Shown in pieces: positions 23,501 through 38,500 of a stretch of DNA of 64,000 bases. This DNA is from Fratercula arctica. Lineage: Eukaryota > Chordata > Aves > Charadriiformes > Alcidae. How positions within the stretch are numbered: position 1 is the stretch's first letter; every line of letters begins with the position of its first letter. The DNA is taken from assembly GCA_947846985.1 (NCBI GenBank), contig CANTUZ010000008.1:7731806-7795805 (forward strand), given 5' to 3'. Made by a program: the position numbers and the translations under genes. The notes beneath the pieces are model-generated. The model searched no databases. It saw nothing but the letters and a program-made list of their open reading frames with translations, and was not told the origin of the DNA.

Positions 23501-26500
23501 TGCAGATGTATAAATTCAACATGAAAAGCCTTCATGGTGTCGGCCACATGGAGGAAGTAACAACATGACAATTTTTTCGAGCACCAATATATCGCTTTGG
23601 TCAGACATCACTCCTCTGAACTGCCAACACATACTACAAAGTGTCATCTCTCACTCTCCGCACAGCAGCAAGAAGTTAACGTGTTGGGTTTTTTTAATGC
23701 TACATATTAGTCATCTTAAGCAATACGTAAATAATCTGACAGCAGGTAGCGAAGCAGTGAAACATGGCTTGTCGCTTGTCATTCATACAGTTCGCAGTAA
23801 CATGTTTCAAATTAGTAAGGAGACTAGAATAAGAAAATGTAACTTTGGGGGGGTGGGGTGGTATTTCATTCCACATTAGTTATAGAAAATACTAAATTCC
23901 TAGTCCTTTCTAATCTTACCTCTATTGTAACAAAATTCATCAAATATACCTTTTACATACAAGAAAAAATAAATTAAATCCTCAATACTGTCAAGATCAA
24001 AACAAATCCATTAAATCTGTATCACATGTTTTCAGAGAGATGGTTACTTAGAGGAGCATTTAGGGTACCTATATACAACATCTCTAGGTAGCCTAGGGAC
24101 AGGGACATGTAATGTTTATCACTACTAAATATGATTTCTTAGTATTTCTGTATTATAACCACTTCCATTTGTCATAAATTTTGACACTGCAAAAAAAAGG
24201 GCATCAGAGGAAAAACAAAACAATGGGGGTGGCAGGGGCGGCGGAACGAGAAAACAAAAAAAGTCATCAGTCACCTTTGTAGATCTTCTTTCTCCTCCTC
24301 ATTTTCAGATTTCTCTACCCCAAACTTTGCTTTCAGAGACCTGGCCCTGGCAATGATAGCTTCCACACTCATAATCTGAGCAATGATTTCCTGCAGGAGT
24401 TTAATAAAAATTGAAATTAAAAAGATGTTCTTTTAGCACTCCCATGAACAGTGTAAAAATCTATGAAGTTTTCAGCTCCAGACAGTATAATTGTCTTACT
24501 TCCAACTTCTTGTCCTCTGGATTTGGGAATCGTAGAACTTTACTGGAATGGGATATTATCTGCTTAATAATCTTCTTAACTGAAGATATATCTTCTAGTT
24601 CTTCTATTAGGAAGAAAAGAAAAGAAGGTGTAATTATTGCATCCATGTTCACCCTAAAAAAAATTAACAATTTATTAAACGTTATTTACCTTCCTCCTTT
24701 ACCTTGAGTACAGCTGCATGGATGACGCAAGGCAAGAGATGCCTTGCAAGGTCAGCTGGTTTCTGAACTGCAAGGTAATGAAGCACCTATAACATCAGAA
24801 AATTTAATATGTTAGTGATCAAAACTACTTCCCAAAGATAAGGTTAGCTATGAAAGATGAGTACCTAATGTTGAAGAATTCACAAGAATGGAGCACTGTT
24901 GTAAGACAGGACTCAATAGGTAGTTTTACATGAATCCTCAGTGATTGCTTACAGTCTCAACAGGTTAGAATGAAACTAAAAATAATTATGTTTTAGGAAC
25001 ACTTTAGTTTCCGAACACATACATGCAAACAAAAATCTGTTTTATTTACTAATAATGCAAAGAAGTACTTAAGTAACACAGCTTGTGAAGTTACATCCCA
25101 CACGCTAATTATTTTAGATACTTCAAACACACTGTTGTACGGCAGCAAGAATTTCTGATTAAGCCACGTACAAAACAGTTTAATAACTCCAAGAATATAG
25201 TGCACTGATGCATTAATGTTTAAATCTTGCAGAAGGAAGAAGAAAGGGCTGCTGTAAACATTACAGATCACACTATCATTAGCCCCAGAGCTTTTTACCT
25301 TCTCTGCCTCTCTAGTGTCATCGAAGAGTCTCTTCTGCCTCCGGGCTGGGACTGGTTTTGCTGTCTCCCAGGCTTCTACCCACATGTTGCTAGGAATCTT
25401 CATTCGGGCACTCAGCTCGCCCTTAATGACTATATTCCCCTTCTCATCAACCACTTCCTCTTCAATGTAATCCCGAGGGGAGTACCATCTCACAAAATCC
25501 TCCAGACAACAGCCAGGATTAGCTGCCTAGAATGAAGAGGAGATGAAAACTGTGCCTGAAAACATGATAACCTGAGTAGGAAGGCGATACAGTTTAGTGG
25601 GTAGAGCACAGGCTAGGAGCCAAAACTCAGGGAATTCTGTTCACAGTCACCAAACTGTACACCAGGGAAGAGACCTGGGAGGATGAGGGAATAAAGTGTA
25701 AACCAAGTCAAAGGCAAGGGGTAAAACCCACACCACCACCAACAACAAAGAAACCTTCTTATTGCTCCAAAACCAGTACATTCATAGTTACTTCAGGAAA
25801 TCTCAAAATTATACCATTAAGTCAAGCTTCTATCTGGTACCCGATACGTGCAATAAATACAAATTTTCACTAATTTTTTTTTTTTTTTTTACATATAAAC
25901 TTATACCATTAAAGACTTAGACGAAAAACAGCCCAAGCCTAAAAGAATCACTGGCACTGGACCGCATAAATACGCTTTCAGCACTGACTTTCCATCTTTT
26001 AACACTCTGGTAACAAAATTCACCTTTTCTTCTTCCTTTCAAAAGGAACTTAAAAAAACACACTCCAAAAAAGCCCTTCATTTTTCATTGATGCCATGTC
26101 AACACAAATAAATACATGCATAGGCCTATTCAATGTGCCTATCAAGAGTTCACTTCCACTTCAAATTACAGCTCTATATTCTTACTTTTAGATCACTTGC
26201 ACCATAGAAATAAAACTGCTACATATATGAGTCACTGCTAATAAACTGATATTAGTACGTTGCAATCTTACTCTACAGTACAGATGTATCTTTTTACTAC
26301 AAGCACTGCAATAATTTAAAAAAAAAAATATATATAGCAATTTCTTGACAGAATCTTCAATCTTTATTTAGAGTTTTGAGATCCTGTGATGACAGTAGCG
26401 TATGTGCTCTTAGCTCGCTCTGCAGAGCTCAGAAAAGAAATGGAACAAATTACCCAATCCCACAGCTAGTCCAGTCCCAATATGATGAACAGCTGTATAG

Positions 26501-29500
26501 GACTTCTAAATAGTGATAACTTACGCTTCCTATTAAAGTACAAAACATCTTCAACTATACATAAAAATTATGTCCATCTCCCCAGAATCCAAATACAGAA
26601 TTGTGAACGTGTTAATAGATTTTTCTTTACACCACCTTTACATTTTATCCGTTTGGAGTCCTATTAAAGGTGCATTTTACAGAGCTAGACATAGTGGAAA
26701 GTACAGGTAAGAGAGACACTAAGAACTACAAGGCAGTGGGAGGGAGACACATGTCATTTTGATTCAGGACTTTGATGCTCAGTTTTCTTCTGACATCATT
26801 TTGTATGGACTTGTCCGAGTTTTAATTCCCAATTTATCAACTGTATGTTTTGTGGGCTTTTTCCCTTCCCACAGACATTGTGAAAATTTCCTGGACGTTA
26901 CAGCGTAATAGACAGGATAGTCATAGGTTTCTGAAGTGTTCCAAAAGTTTTATGAATAGGGTTTTATTTTCAACTTTATTTTGAAACAGTTTTATGGAGA
27001 AAAAATAACGAAGCAACTTGTCAGAAAAACCTTCAAAATTGCTCAACACAAGCAAGAGGAATAGCTTAATTAAGAAGAAAGCGGTCTCACAGAATTCTTC
27101 AAGTAGTACTACCTTAAAAGACTCCATATCTGAGAGCAAACAGGCACTCTGCATGCGTGCCCGAAGATGAGCACCTTCTGCTGATGTCCCCAGTTTTGCC
27201 AGTACCTCAGACTGTTCTTCCAGCAAATCTTCAGTCATGGGTGCCGGTTCCTGCAACAGGGAAAAAGACAAGTTTACAAATAGCCTCTCCTAGACTTCTT
27301 CCTTAATAAGAAAGGAGGAGTGGAAAGTTCCCTGACACCAAAAGTTCATTCTACTCTATTTGTACTCAAATGAAATAATGACAACCATTAGCCTAAAGCT
27401 GTGCATCTGAAGAAGACACTAATGAAAAGAAACTAAAAAGAAAACAACCTGAGAATGAAGTAATAATATAAGGATATGTTGTTCAAATGCCAAAATCCAG
27501 ATGAAGCCCAGGAAACGTTTGACTGATGCTATTTTGTTGAGATGGAGGAAGATCCACCTAAATCAATGTAGAATTTTTGCCGTTGATACTGTCAGCCCAT
27601 AATTAATCGACAACATTTTGCCTGACTACACTCCGCTCATACCTTTCACCCACGCAAAGCAACATTCATTAAAAATAATTTCTCTCAAGTGAATGAAAAA
27701 AATACTGTATTATTCATGCATAGCTGATTTCAAACTACTTCCTCTAACACCACTGCTTCCTATTTCATCCCTATTCACCCTACAAGAAAGTCTGAGTCAG
27801 GTAATATTTCTAGTAGTTTGATGATAAACCTGCTTTAGATAACGGTACCAAAACCTGATGGCTGTGGCCTTTTAGATGAGTTGAGAAATGTTTTTTATTT
27901 TTAAAAAAGAAAAAAGAAAAAAAATGTAGCAGTAAAACTGATCCAGTATTCTGGTCAGTCAGCTAGAAATCTTCATGGTGGAAGGACCACAGCGCTTCCT
28001 ACTTTAGAGGAAAGAAAGTAAGGAGGGGATGGAAGATGCCTCAAGAGATGAAAATAAAAAGAAACCCAAATGTAAAGGTTGGCAAGATAGCTTAACTCTT
28101 GTTTAAAAAAAGTGTGTTTTGAGTGAAATTTGGTAAGGAGATCCACTCTCAAATAAAACAAAGAGCCTGTGAGATTTCAGTTTAACAGCCTCATCAAGTT
28201 TTAAAAATGGAAAACAAGGTCTTAGGCCAAAACCACTTAGCAATTTTAACAACAGATAAGGCCACAACCTGCAAACTACACACAGTTTCACAGTCCTAGG
28301 TATAAGCCATATTGCACGAGATTCATATTGCACATCTGGCTCAGTTCTTGCTACCCAACCTGCGTTATTGGGATGTAGAGAGGCTCTCCTGGATGCAGCA
28401 GCGTCAGCTTTCCGTGCGGATGCAGACGACCTTCTGGTTTTAAGTTTACAGGCTCTTTGTTGCCTTCTTTTGCTCCTCCTTTCTTTCCATTTTCCTGACC
28501 ATTTCCTTTAAGATCTTCTGTGTCACTTAGACATTCAAAAAATTCCTCTTCGCTGTCACTCCATGATTCCCAAGACTTGCCAACTTCTTTTTCCTTATCA
28601 GCGTTATCTCCAGAATGGTCTGCTCCTTTGCCAGTATCACCAGGTGAACGATCAGACATGCTCCCCCTTTTCCCCTCATCTCTTGCTTTCTTTCTTTCTA
28701 TGCAACAATTTAACATCTAACAAGTTAAAGGGAAAAAAAATTGTTTAGAAATTACTTCTCTTATGGAAACAATGTCAAAGAAAAACTTGGAGAGTCACCA
28801 AAAATCTCTTATAATTCTAAAAGATAATAAATTCCATTGAACTTGTTGCTATAACAAAGATTTTCCCAACAAATGACGTCCAGACCCAATAATACAAGCA
28901 TAACTAAATCTACAAAAACAATATATTTAGCTAATAATTGCTATAATTTTGACAGTTTCCTTAGGAGAAAAATCATTCTTAAATTTGGGATATTTACCTG
29001 AAGTTTCTGATGCAGTAAACAGCATCTCAGATCTGGAGGGCCATTAGCTAATCTAACAAAAGGTAGAAGTGTAACCATTACCAATTATAAAGTTGAATCT
29101 TTCACACACATGTGATCTTAAATCATATGAAGTCCAAAAGAGGGGCAAATATCCACATTGAACCCACCCCCACCTTTTCACTATGCAGCTTTTCTACGGT
29201 CTCAGAAGACAAGCTAGTGACTGAACAGACCCAGAAGTAAAGCTACATTTATTTCCTAGAGGTCATTTCTGAAGTGCAGAGATCATTCCCACTAGTACAA
29301 AACAGACACACCCTGTATTTCCTGGTCAGTTTTCCATTTGGATGCTAAAAGGGTAACTGTTTTCAAATAAAACTTCAGCACCTTTGACTTTACTTTTAAA
29401 ACTGCAATTATATAGTAGAGTCATCTCTATATATTTTAGGCTCCATTTTTTTTGTTAGTGTAACCATTTGAAAGTACAAACTGGCAAATAAATGGCCAGT

Positions 29501-32500
29501 TCATCCCATTAAAAAGAAAAAAAAGATATATTTTTGCTCTACATTGATATCTCATCTTGACAGAACCCTTCATTTGGTCTGCAACAAACTCTGCTGCAGT
29601 AGACATGAACTGGAAGGGCTGGAATACTTGAGACAGCATTAGCTGCCTGACAAAGCTGCTTCACCAGCAGGAACATGGAACAGCTCCCTTAGAAAAGTGG
29701 CAAAATCACATTACAATGCAAAGGTGTTTCTCACTATATCAGCTCCTTCATTTTCATTGAATGATAAAGTGGAAGCCAACCATTTGCATAAGCTTTTTTC
29801 GCCCCTCACCCTCACTCACACAGCGGAGTGCTCAAACTTGAGCTTCCTCCAAACATCTTGAAGTTTTCAAAGGAGGGCAGAGACACTTTCCCCTACTGCC
29901 TATCATTTCTTGCTCTAAGGAAGTAGGGTAAAAAAGACAGAGGACAGCATTTGCAATTAAAAAAACCAACCAACCAACCAACCAAACAGTACGTTTCAAA
30001 GTCATAGTGAACTCACTCTGTTCCTGAAACACAGAACATTTTCTATGACAAAGCAACAAAAAAAAAAAAAAATCTTACCCTGGAACAAGGTAGTTGTTCT
30101 CCCATCTGTAGCGCATTTCTAACACAAATTCTTGCCAAAGATGTGCCACTCCTTTTACTCCTCCATGGTAGAAGTTTATCATGCAAAGACATAAAGCTAG
30201 TTTGTACGTCAGACTATCAGAAGGAGCAGATTTAAACTGACTGAAGAGATTCTATGTAAGAAACAAAAGAAAACAGGAAATATAGGAACAATGACTTTTT
30301 TTTCCAATCCATATGATCTCTTTACTGTCTGATAATACAAGTGACTAAACAATATTTTAAGCCTGTAAGTATAAGTTACAAAAAACGTCAGCCTTTGAAA
30401 GAAAAAAAAACTAGAAGGAAAAATCGAAACAAAACAAAACAAACAAACTCCCACAAACAAAAAAAAAAAAAAAAAAAAAAAAAACCCAAAATAATCACTA
30501 TTTCTACCTGGAGATTCCACAAAGGTAATTTCAGCTTTCCAAAAATGATCTATTACAAGACATAGGGCAACCACAGTGAAGTCTGTCTGAGCACACACTC
30601 AAAATTGCTTTCTCTCTCTCCTGAGTGCCAGACAGGAAAACTTACATAATCTTCGTTCTCCGGAGGAGGATTGTTTCCTGCTGGAGTGCTAGTTCTGCTT
30701 TCAAATCCATCTGTGAGTTTGTCAGCAGCATCAGGAAATAAGAACTTCAAGAAAGAAAAACAAAATCCAAACTTGTTTTTTCCTGCTTTTCCCACTTTCT
30801 CCCTAAAGCTACTGCTGCTTACGTACCAGCAATCTCCATAATTAAAACTGTTAGCAGAGTTCAGAGTTCATTTTCATTCTACTTATATTGCAGAGACTTG
30901 TAACAACTTAGGCTATTTCAAAAAGCTGATAAATGCAATTGAAATAATGGAACTGACACCAGAGGTCTTTATTTATAGGTCTGCCATAAACTATAACCCA
31001 AATGCATCAGTGGAAGCGTGAAACACATGTTTTATATGCATTTAACATGCACAGAGAGCTCACTTACCAGAAGAATAGTGTTCAGAACTTCATTGTTTAA
31101 AGGTGATTCGTCTACACCTCTGTGTTTGCGAATTTTTTTCTTTGCACTGTGAACCATATTTGTGACTGACAATTTATGGATTGGGACTGGTGCTGGCTCT
31201 GTGAGCTTCGACAAAGCATGGGTAATATCAGCAACCTCTACAAAATGTAATAAAAATCATTAAAACAAACCCAGAAAACCCACAAGACCATCTCTTAAAA
31301 AAGTTCACCTGTCATATTCAGTCTATTTATCTTCTATTGTTTTTTAACACCCTGTTAACCAAAGCTACACCCCTGCGCTCTCAAGTTCCACACATTATAT
31401 TGTTCTTAGCACAAAGAAAGCAGCAGAACCAGGTCACAAAGAAGTCACAGACTGTCCTTGATTTATTTTACTGAATGAAGTTTAGACTGGGTTGGCTACA
31501 GATAGTGCCTGCCACCTACTGTAGCAGTACTGCATATGTGCAGACCATTACAGGCACAGTATCAGCAAAAAGCCTGCTGACAAGCCATTATTTAAATGTT
31601 GTTTATACATGAAACCAACAAATACATTGTAGGTAACAAAGACTGTTCAAGCATATGCTAGAGCTTTAGATAAGCCTTCAATAAATCCAGTATTAATCAC
31701 TATACATATGACGTTACACGGTGTAAGCACAATTCTGTTTTACAGTCCTCAAGTAAACTCCCCACATCAAAATATTTTTTCCAGAGTTGTTGCTGGTAAA
31801 CTTTAGAACCTCTCTTAGAATAAAATTAATTAACATTGTTAGAAAGAGGGCAGACAAATTTAAGTGAGTAATTACCAGCAGCCTGAAAAACCTCATCTTG
31901 GCAAACATTTCAAGAAAACTAGAGATAAGGAGGGCTAAAGAGACTGTATGTCAGGCACTAAAAGTAACGCATACCCTATTCCGACTAAGACCGTAAGCTA
32001 ACTAGTAAGCTCCTTCAAAACTTGGACCAAGTATAAACAAAGAAAATACATTGATATGGGCCATATTTGGAGGGAAGAAAAGATGACAAGAGGCAGAAAA
32101 GAAGCAAAGCCTCTCAAACAGATTAAAGACTCTTTAAACTGGGTGTTAAAACATGCACTACATAGTACTTCAAAAAGCAGAAAAAAAGTGGAAAAAATAC
32201 AAAAATACTTAAAAAGGTGCAGACAAATCTGGTTTATTTTTTGCTCAAAACCAACTCTTGTACACACTAATCAAATCTTAAATTCTTGTTTTCCAGTGGA
32301 AAAAACCCAACTGTAACAGAAGCAATTGTCCTCTGAGACTTTGGGACCAGAAAATTCTTAGGAGTATTACAGAAAATGCCTAACAATTAAAATCAAGTAA
32401 CACAAATCATCAAGATTTTAGCTTTACCTTTTCCTTCCTCTTCAAATGCAGATCTTCCAAGTATCTCATCAGTTGACTCCTTCCGACGGCAAAGCTTGAA

Positions 32501-35500
32501 GAATTCAGTAAGAAAGTCACCTATAAGAGAAACAAAGTTTCTAAACAAATACTCAATTAAAATCTCACTGAACACTAAGCTAACCCTCAAAGTGATTCCT
32601 AAGGGACAGTAGATTTTATCTTTTCATCTGAAAGAACACGATAATTTATTCTGAAGCACAAATATCTTTAAACAACATAATTAAAAAAGCTTAGGAAAAT
32701 GCACATCTAGACAGCTATCAGCCACCCCTCCAGAGCACAGTTCTGCATGCAGTTTAATCCACTTCTTCACCCAAAACAAGATGAAACTTATGCAGCATGC
32801 TAATTTTTTTTAGTTTTGGAGCTCTTTTCCCCACAAGCTAAAAGGCAAGGATGGACAACAGTACAGCTCTCCAGGCATACCAATCCTGCCTGTCAGACAT
32901 TCATTCAACTAAGGAAACAGAAATATGCAGAAGGCACTTCATAAAATTTAAACATTCTAGGAAATCTAAATTTTCACAGAACAAACACAATAAATGCTCG
33001 TTCTCTGGAACCTGGTGAAGTAAGAACAGCAACGAAGTTCATGGTACACAGGGGCAGAATAACCTACAGCAGAAATTTTTGGTTTTGCAAAGCTTGTGTT
33101 CTTGAAAAAGAAGCCCAAAATATTGTCCACGCAAAAAAATAAGGGGAGTGAGGAAACAGAAGTCATCAGGTAATCAACGATTCAATCCTAACTTCACAGT
33201 TTACAAGCTTAAAAGCCATAAGAGAAGACAGGGAATTCTAATGTCTTACCCAATAGACACTGAGGGTTATCTGCTTTTCTGACTCTCACGGACCACTGGG
33301 GTGCTTGAATAGGATCCAGGTCACTTTAAAAAAAAAAAACAACCAACAACAAGCGTCATGCTGTCACCATAAGTTCACAAGTGAAGACTATCAAATTCTC
33401 AATAAATGTAATGTCATAGCCAGTTAGGCCATGCAAGCCATAATATACACCACATTACATAGAAGAACATGACAAACACTCTAAAATGCAAGCAGGAGTC
33501 CCTGTTCTCATGTACATACATAATATTAATAAGAAACACATGAGAACAATTCAGTTACAACTAAATTGTCTTCTTTTGAAAGTGTAGTAATGTTGAAAAC
33601 TCATTTCTGTATTAATTTAAACAATAAACCTTTTTTTTTTTTTCTTCTTTCTTAAGTGTCAGAATAGGCTGTTCTTGCTCTTCAGGAGGCGTAGCAGAAA
33701 TCCAGGATGATAATTTTTGGGAGAAGGATGTTAATCAGTTAATTCTTTTTGCTTTCCATGTTCCATAAAATATGGAATACACAAAACTTTTAAATCTAGC
33801 ATGAGAATATGCCCAAAAATTAAGGTGTGTATTCTGTTGAGATTATGATAAAATAGTATTTTCTCACACAGAAATGCATTTCAAAAGGTGTTTTCACAAG
33901 AGAGATGTTCTATCTACTGACCTTACCATTCCTCAAAATGGGTTCTCTTTCACACGAGGTCATGCACAACATTTTAGACGTCACTAAAAATGCAGTAGTT
34001 AACAAATAAAGTGCACTTCTAGATAGCTGCTATTCAGACAAAATACTTACGAATAAACATCATTGTCGACAATTATACCTTCCGTTAGGTGAGGCCATGT
34101 GGTAGCTAAATGAAGCTCACTGAAACAAAAGAAGATTTAAGTCTTTTAGTGCTAATAGAAAGTGTTCTCTCTATCATAGTTAAGATCTTGAAAGACATTT
34201 ATGATAGTATATTTTTAAGTCCCTTTATGTATTTTGCAGCTACATCCAGAAACGCGCATGTTTTCCCCTGAGTTTTCTTGCTGCATACATTCTATTGGCT
34301 ATTCTACAGCATGTCACCCAGTATCAAACTAAACTTCACTAGTACCTGGCATAGAGAACTCTCACAACTCATCTCTACAAAGGGAGAGATTGTGCATTGT
34401 AATCTAGGTATCCAGGTACAGAGGAAAGAACAAGTGTCGTGAATTGCCTACAGCACTAAACGCTGCCTAATACATTAAAATGATTCCTAGATTTGCTGAG
34501 TGGTGATGGGGTGTTCAGAAGAGGTCATAGAGAGATGCTAATAATTCAGTTTACTGACCCTCTCAATCTAAGTCTTCTACAGATGTCAAACAAAAGATGA
34601 GAGCGAGTCCAACCCCTAAATGACGGCACACCATTTTTAAAGTTTATCCCCAGTTAAGGTATTTTTCAACACGATAGTTTCAGAGACAAAAGGAGTATTC
34701 CAGAAGTTTATGGTGAAAGATTTATGAGCTAGAACTCTGAATATCATTAGGCAATTTTGTAAACGGTCTTATTTGCTATTAGACCATTACTTTTCATGGA
34801 TGTTTTTTATGTACTTGAATAATTAAATCATCTGTTAGGCACACATTAAGTGACAGGCAGGCAAAGCTAAGATTTGAAATAACATACCTTTAAGTCCTCC
34901 ATTAAAGAAGTTATAAAACATAGTTTTCTGAACTCTTATCTTACCTAATAGGATCCTCACAGGCACCAAATGGTAACTTCCCAAACTCAAGGCCTCCGAC
35001 TTCTCCCCCAACTAGAGCATCTATATCTGAAGACAGATCAATACATTTTCCATGCAGAATTTATGGAGTATTTTAAGAAGCATATCATCTTAATTTCACA
35101 TTAAAAAGACTGTAGCGTGTAGGATGATCAGAGAATAGCTGAGCAGCTAAGGTGACAGAGCTATGAAAACGCAATCCTAGCATACAGTCAAAGTAATTGC
35201 TCCCAGCAGAAACTGGGAAGTAATCATGCAACAGGACATTCAAAAAGATAGATAAAATTCTTGTAATTCATGTTGAAGGAAGGTTATTCCCTTCATACAG
35301 GGAATAGCAATAGCAATAAAGGCAGCCTTAAAGATTCAATGTTAACACAAGAACAAACAGACACGAATTTGCCATAAAAATATTTAGGCAGGAAATCAGT
35401 TCCAAGCAGAAAAGGAAGACTCCAGAAGAGCAACTCTGCAGAGTGAAAAACCAACTACTTTTAAAAGGTTGACAATTTTATGAAAAGAGTGGTATGTTAC

Positions 35501-38500
35501 ATCTCCTACAGTTAAAGACTTAACCCAATGATCTGGGAGATTTCTTGTAATCCCAGGTAGTTAAAGATGTCCCCCAGCATCCTCAGCCACTTCCCATGTT
35601 ATATCCTTCACATATATAAAACCACAACCAAACAGCCCTCATCGAACAAAAATTTAAATGGGTAATAAGGTATTGTAATGCCATTATAATAATGCTATTA
35701 CAGCATCTGATCCTTAATTTTAAATGCATCTGGAAAACTGTTTACATACAAAACAAGTGAGGTATTAGAACAGAAAGTATTTGGATAACTTAATTACATA
35801 ATTTCTTCTTCAGAAAAATAAAAAAGACACATTTAAATTCTTCGGTTTTATTTGAGAAGAGCTAATTAATTGAGGGTAATAAAGTACAGGTCCACTTCTT
35901 CACAATGAACATAAAACCACAACTTCATGTAGCAACAGCACTAAAAATGATGTCATCCACCTCCAGTTTCTGCAATGCGCTATGACACTAGCTCCCTTAA
36001 CCAGAATCCTCTGAAAGAGTAGAATTTATTCAAATTGCTCAAATGAAGAGATATGGTCAGAGTGGTACAATTCATTCATCACAAAGCAGGGATCCTGACT
36101 TAGTAAATAATTATAGCAAGGCAGAGAGAGACTATAGAAGACATTGACTTCCGGGTCTGCAGAATTAATAAAAAATACCATCTATAGAACTGGCTTCCCA
36201 AGTTCTTTAGGTAAACTTGGTTTACCTACAAAGAGAAACCATCAGTTAAAACAGCACTGATTTTCTCTGACCCTTAAGAGCAGGATTCTCTTTAAACATA
36301 TTTTCAACATTCCTTAGGTACAAAGCACACAGCATCCACTTCACTACAGACTTCAAAAAAGATTTTTTTTTCTTCCTTTTTTTAAAGCAAAGGAAGCCAA
36401 ACAATTAGGTAACCACACCAAGATCACACAGGTTCTGTCCCTCTAAGTGTGCCCTAAATACTTAAACCTTGTTATATAAAACTACTACCAAGCCAAGAAT
36501 AGAACTCGGGCATTTTAATTGTTCCACCACCTTGTGCCTAAAATACCATGTCACTAAAAGTGTATGTTAAGAAGGAACTAACATCTACCTTTTTCCTATA
36601 GATTTGTCTGCCTTTGAGCCAGGAGAAGTTTATCATTTATTTTCTGATGCTACCTATATATAAATAGGTCTGTTAAAAACAAATCTCCTAGGAAGTATTA
36701 GCACCTACTAGAACCTGAATCCAAAAGCTTCCCTATGGAATTCAGGGCAGAATTCTTTACAGATCCACAGTCAGTCACCCTTTTCTCTCCAAACAGATAC
36801 TACCATTTTAGAAGTGTCACTATATCTCTTAAACACTATTAAAAAAACATATTTCTAGGCATAGCCCTAATCAAAACACCTGTCACAATCATAAGCCACA
36901 GACATGATTTCAGAGGAGCTTTAAGCTTGCTAGCCTGTCATAGGGAGCGGGATGGTACTCAGATCTAACTGAAGCCTTTCCTATGCAGCAAATGTTTTAA
37001 TTCTTCTGGCAAGACACACAATCATTTGCTTTAGCATTGACTGTTGATCTTAAAACAAGTTATTCTGAGGACACAAATCTCCTACCTGGTGGCTGCTGTG
37101 GCCAGAAATACTGCTGCCAATCTTGAAGCACATATGTAAGCCGAATAGCCATGTTAACCGGAGGCAGTGGTGTTAAAGGGCATCCCTTGAAAATATTAGA
37201 GAAAAAAATTTACATAAAGAGTACATCCTCTCAAACACCCCAGACCCTGAACAGAACTTAGTTATGATAGCTTGTAAAAGAGCTAATTTTATCAGAACTG
37301 CAACATCCCAAGAATTACTAGTAAAGCCACTGCTCAACCAGATACTCACAGATAAAAGTAAGCACATAAGCTTTCTAAAAATGCACAAGACATTCATATG
37401 TTCCATTTAACTGGTAACTCAGAAGTAACTCTGACCCAGAAGGCATTAGGTTTTCATTAAGGATTTTTTTCCTCAGCGTTTTGATAAGATTGCTGACTAC
37501 CAGTATTAGTTGTGAAATGTTGCAGTCAGCCATACTGCTCCATAAAACCAGCAGTCCACTCCTCACTTTTCATCACGTTGTTCTTCACTCCTAACTTAGC
37601 TATGGGGAGCTACAAAGTATCAGAATAAAAACCCACCTCAACCATCCTCTCTCCTTTTAAACAGCAAAACAGAGTTTGTTTTGGGAGGGGGAAGGGAGGG
37701 TTGTTACAAGGAGACTATAAAGCAGACACATTCTTTCACACGCCAGTGGAAAACAAAAATGGATGAAGGTGGTTAACGCTAAGGAACAAAACCCATACCA
37801 ATTTTCACTCTTCATCATTAGATACCGGCAATATCTGGAAAAAGACTTTGTTGGTATCAGCAGTGATACAATTCCTCCTTACCTCATCCTTACAAAAAAA
37901 AAAACCCAAAAATCTGTAGAAGACAGAAGTGAATCTACAAGCAACCAGGTAATAAAAATAATTATTCTTAATATCAGTTATATACATTCAGCTGTACTTA
38001 CAATCTTGGATTTGAAGATATCCAGTAATCCTGATAAATGAATATACTGATTTGGCACTTTGCGAAGGTGAACCATTTCAAAGTCAGTTCGAACTCCTGG
38101 ACCCTGACATTCTCCAACATACATTCGTCGCCATTTGTGATGTATTTGCACAAATAGTGGTATCTGACTATAAAACATGAATATTTCAGATTATCTAAAA
38201 TGTCATCCTGTCTTGTACTAGCTAAATATTTTAACATAATTTCAAAAGAATTTCATATTCTTTAGAATACATTTTGTCTTAGCAGAACACAGTTTAAAAT
38301 GCTTAACAGGAGTCAAAAGAAAAATACTGTTAATTTCACCATTAAATGGAACGTATAACAAACTGTCGTGTCATAAGCATATCCCTATCCATTACTTAAG
38401 TTGCCTAACTTTCAGTTTAAATATTTTTGAGGAATATTAGAAAGTTAACGTTACCACACATAGGGAAGAAATCCTCTTCCAAAAGTTACGTTTTGCATAT

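Noticed and set aside
25585..25690. possible tRNA gene
   Set aside because: Only the SINE-head similarity remains; no intact cloverleaf or A/B box pair could be drawn.
30209..30598. 129-codon minus-strand frame with Phe run
   Set aside because: The Phe run is the poly(A)/poly(T) tract at 30459-30484; only 30079-30251 is a real exon here.
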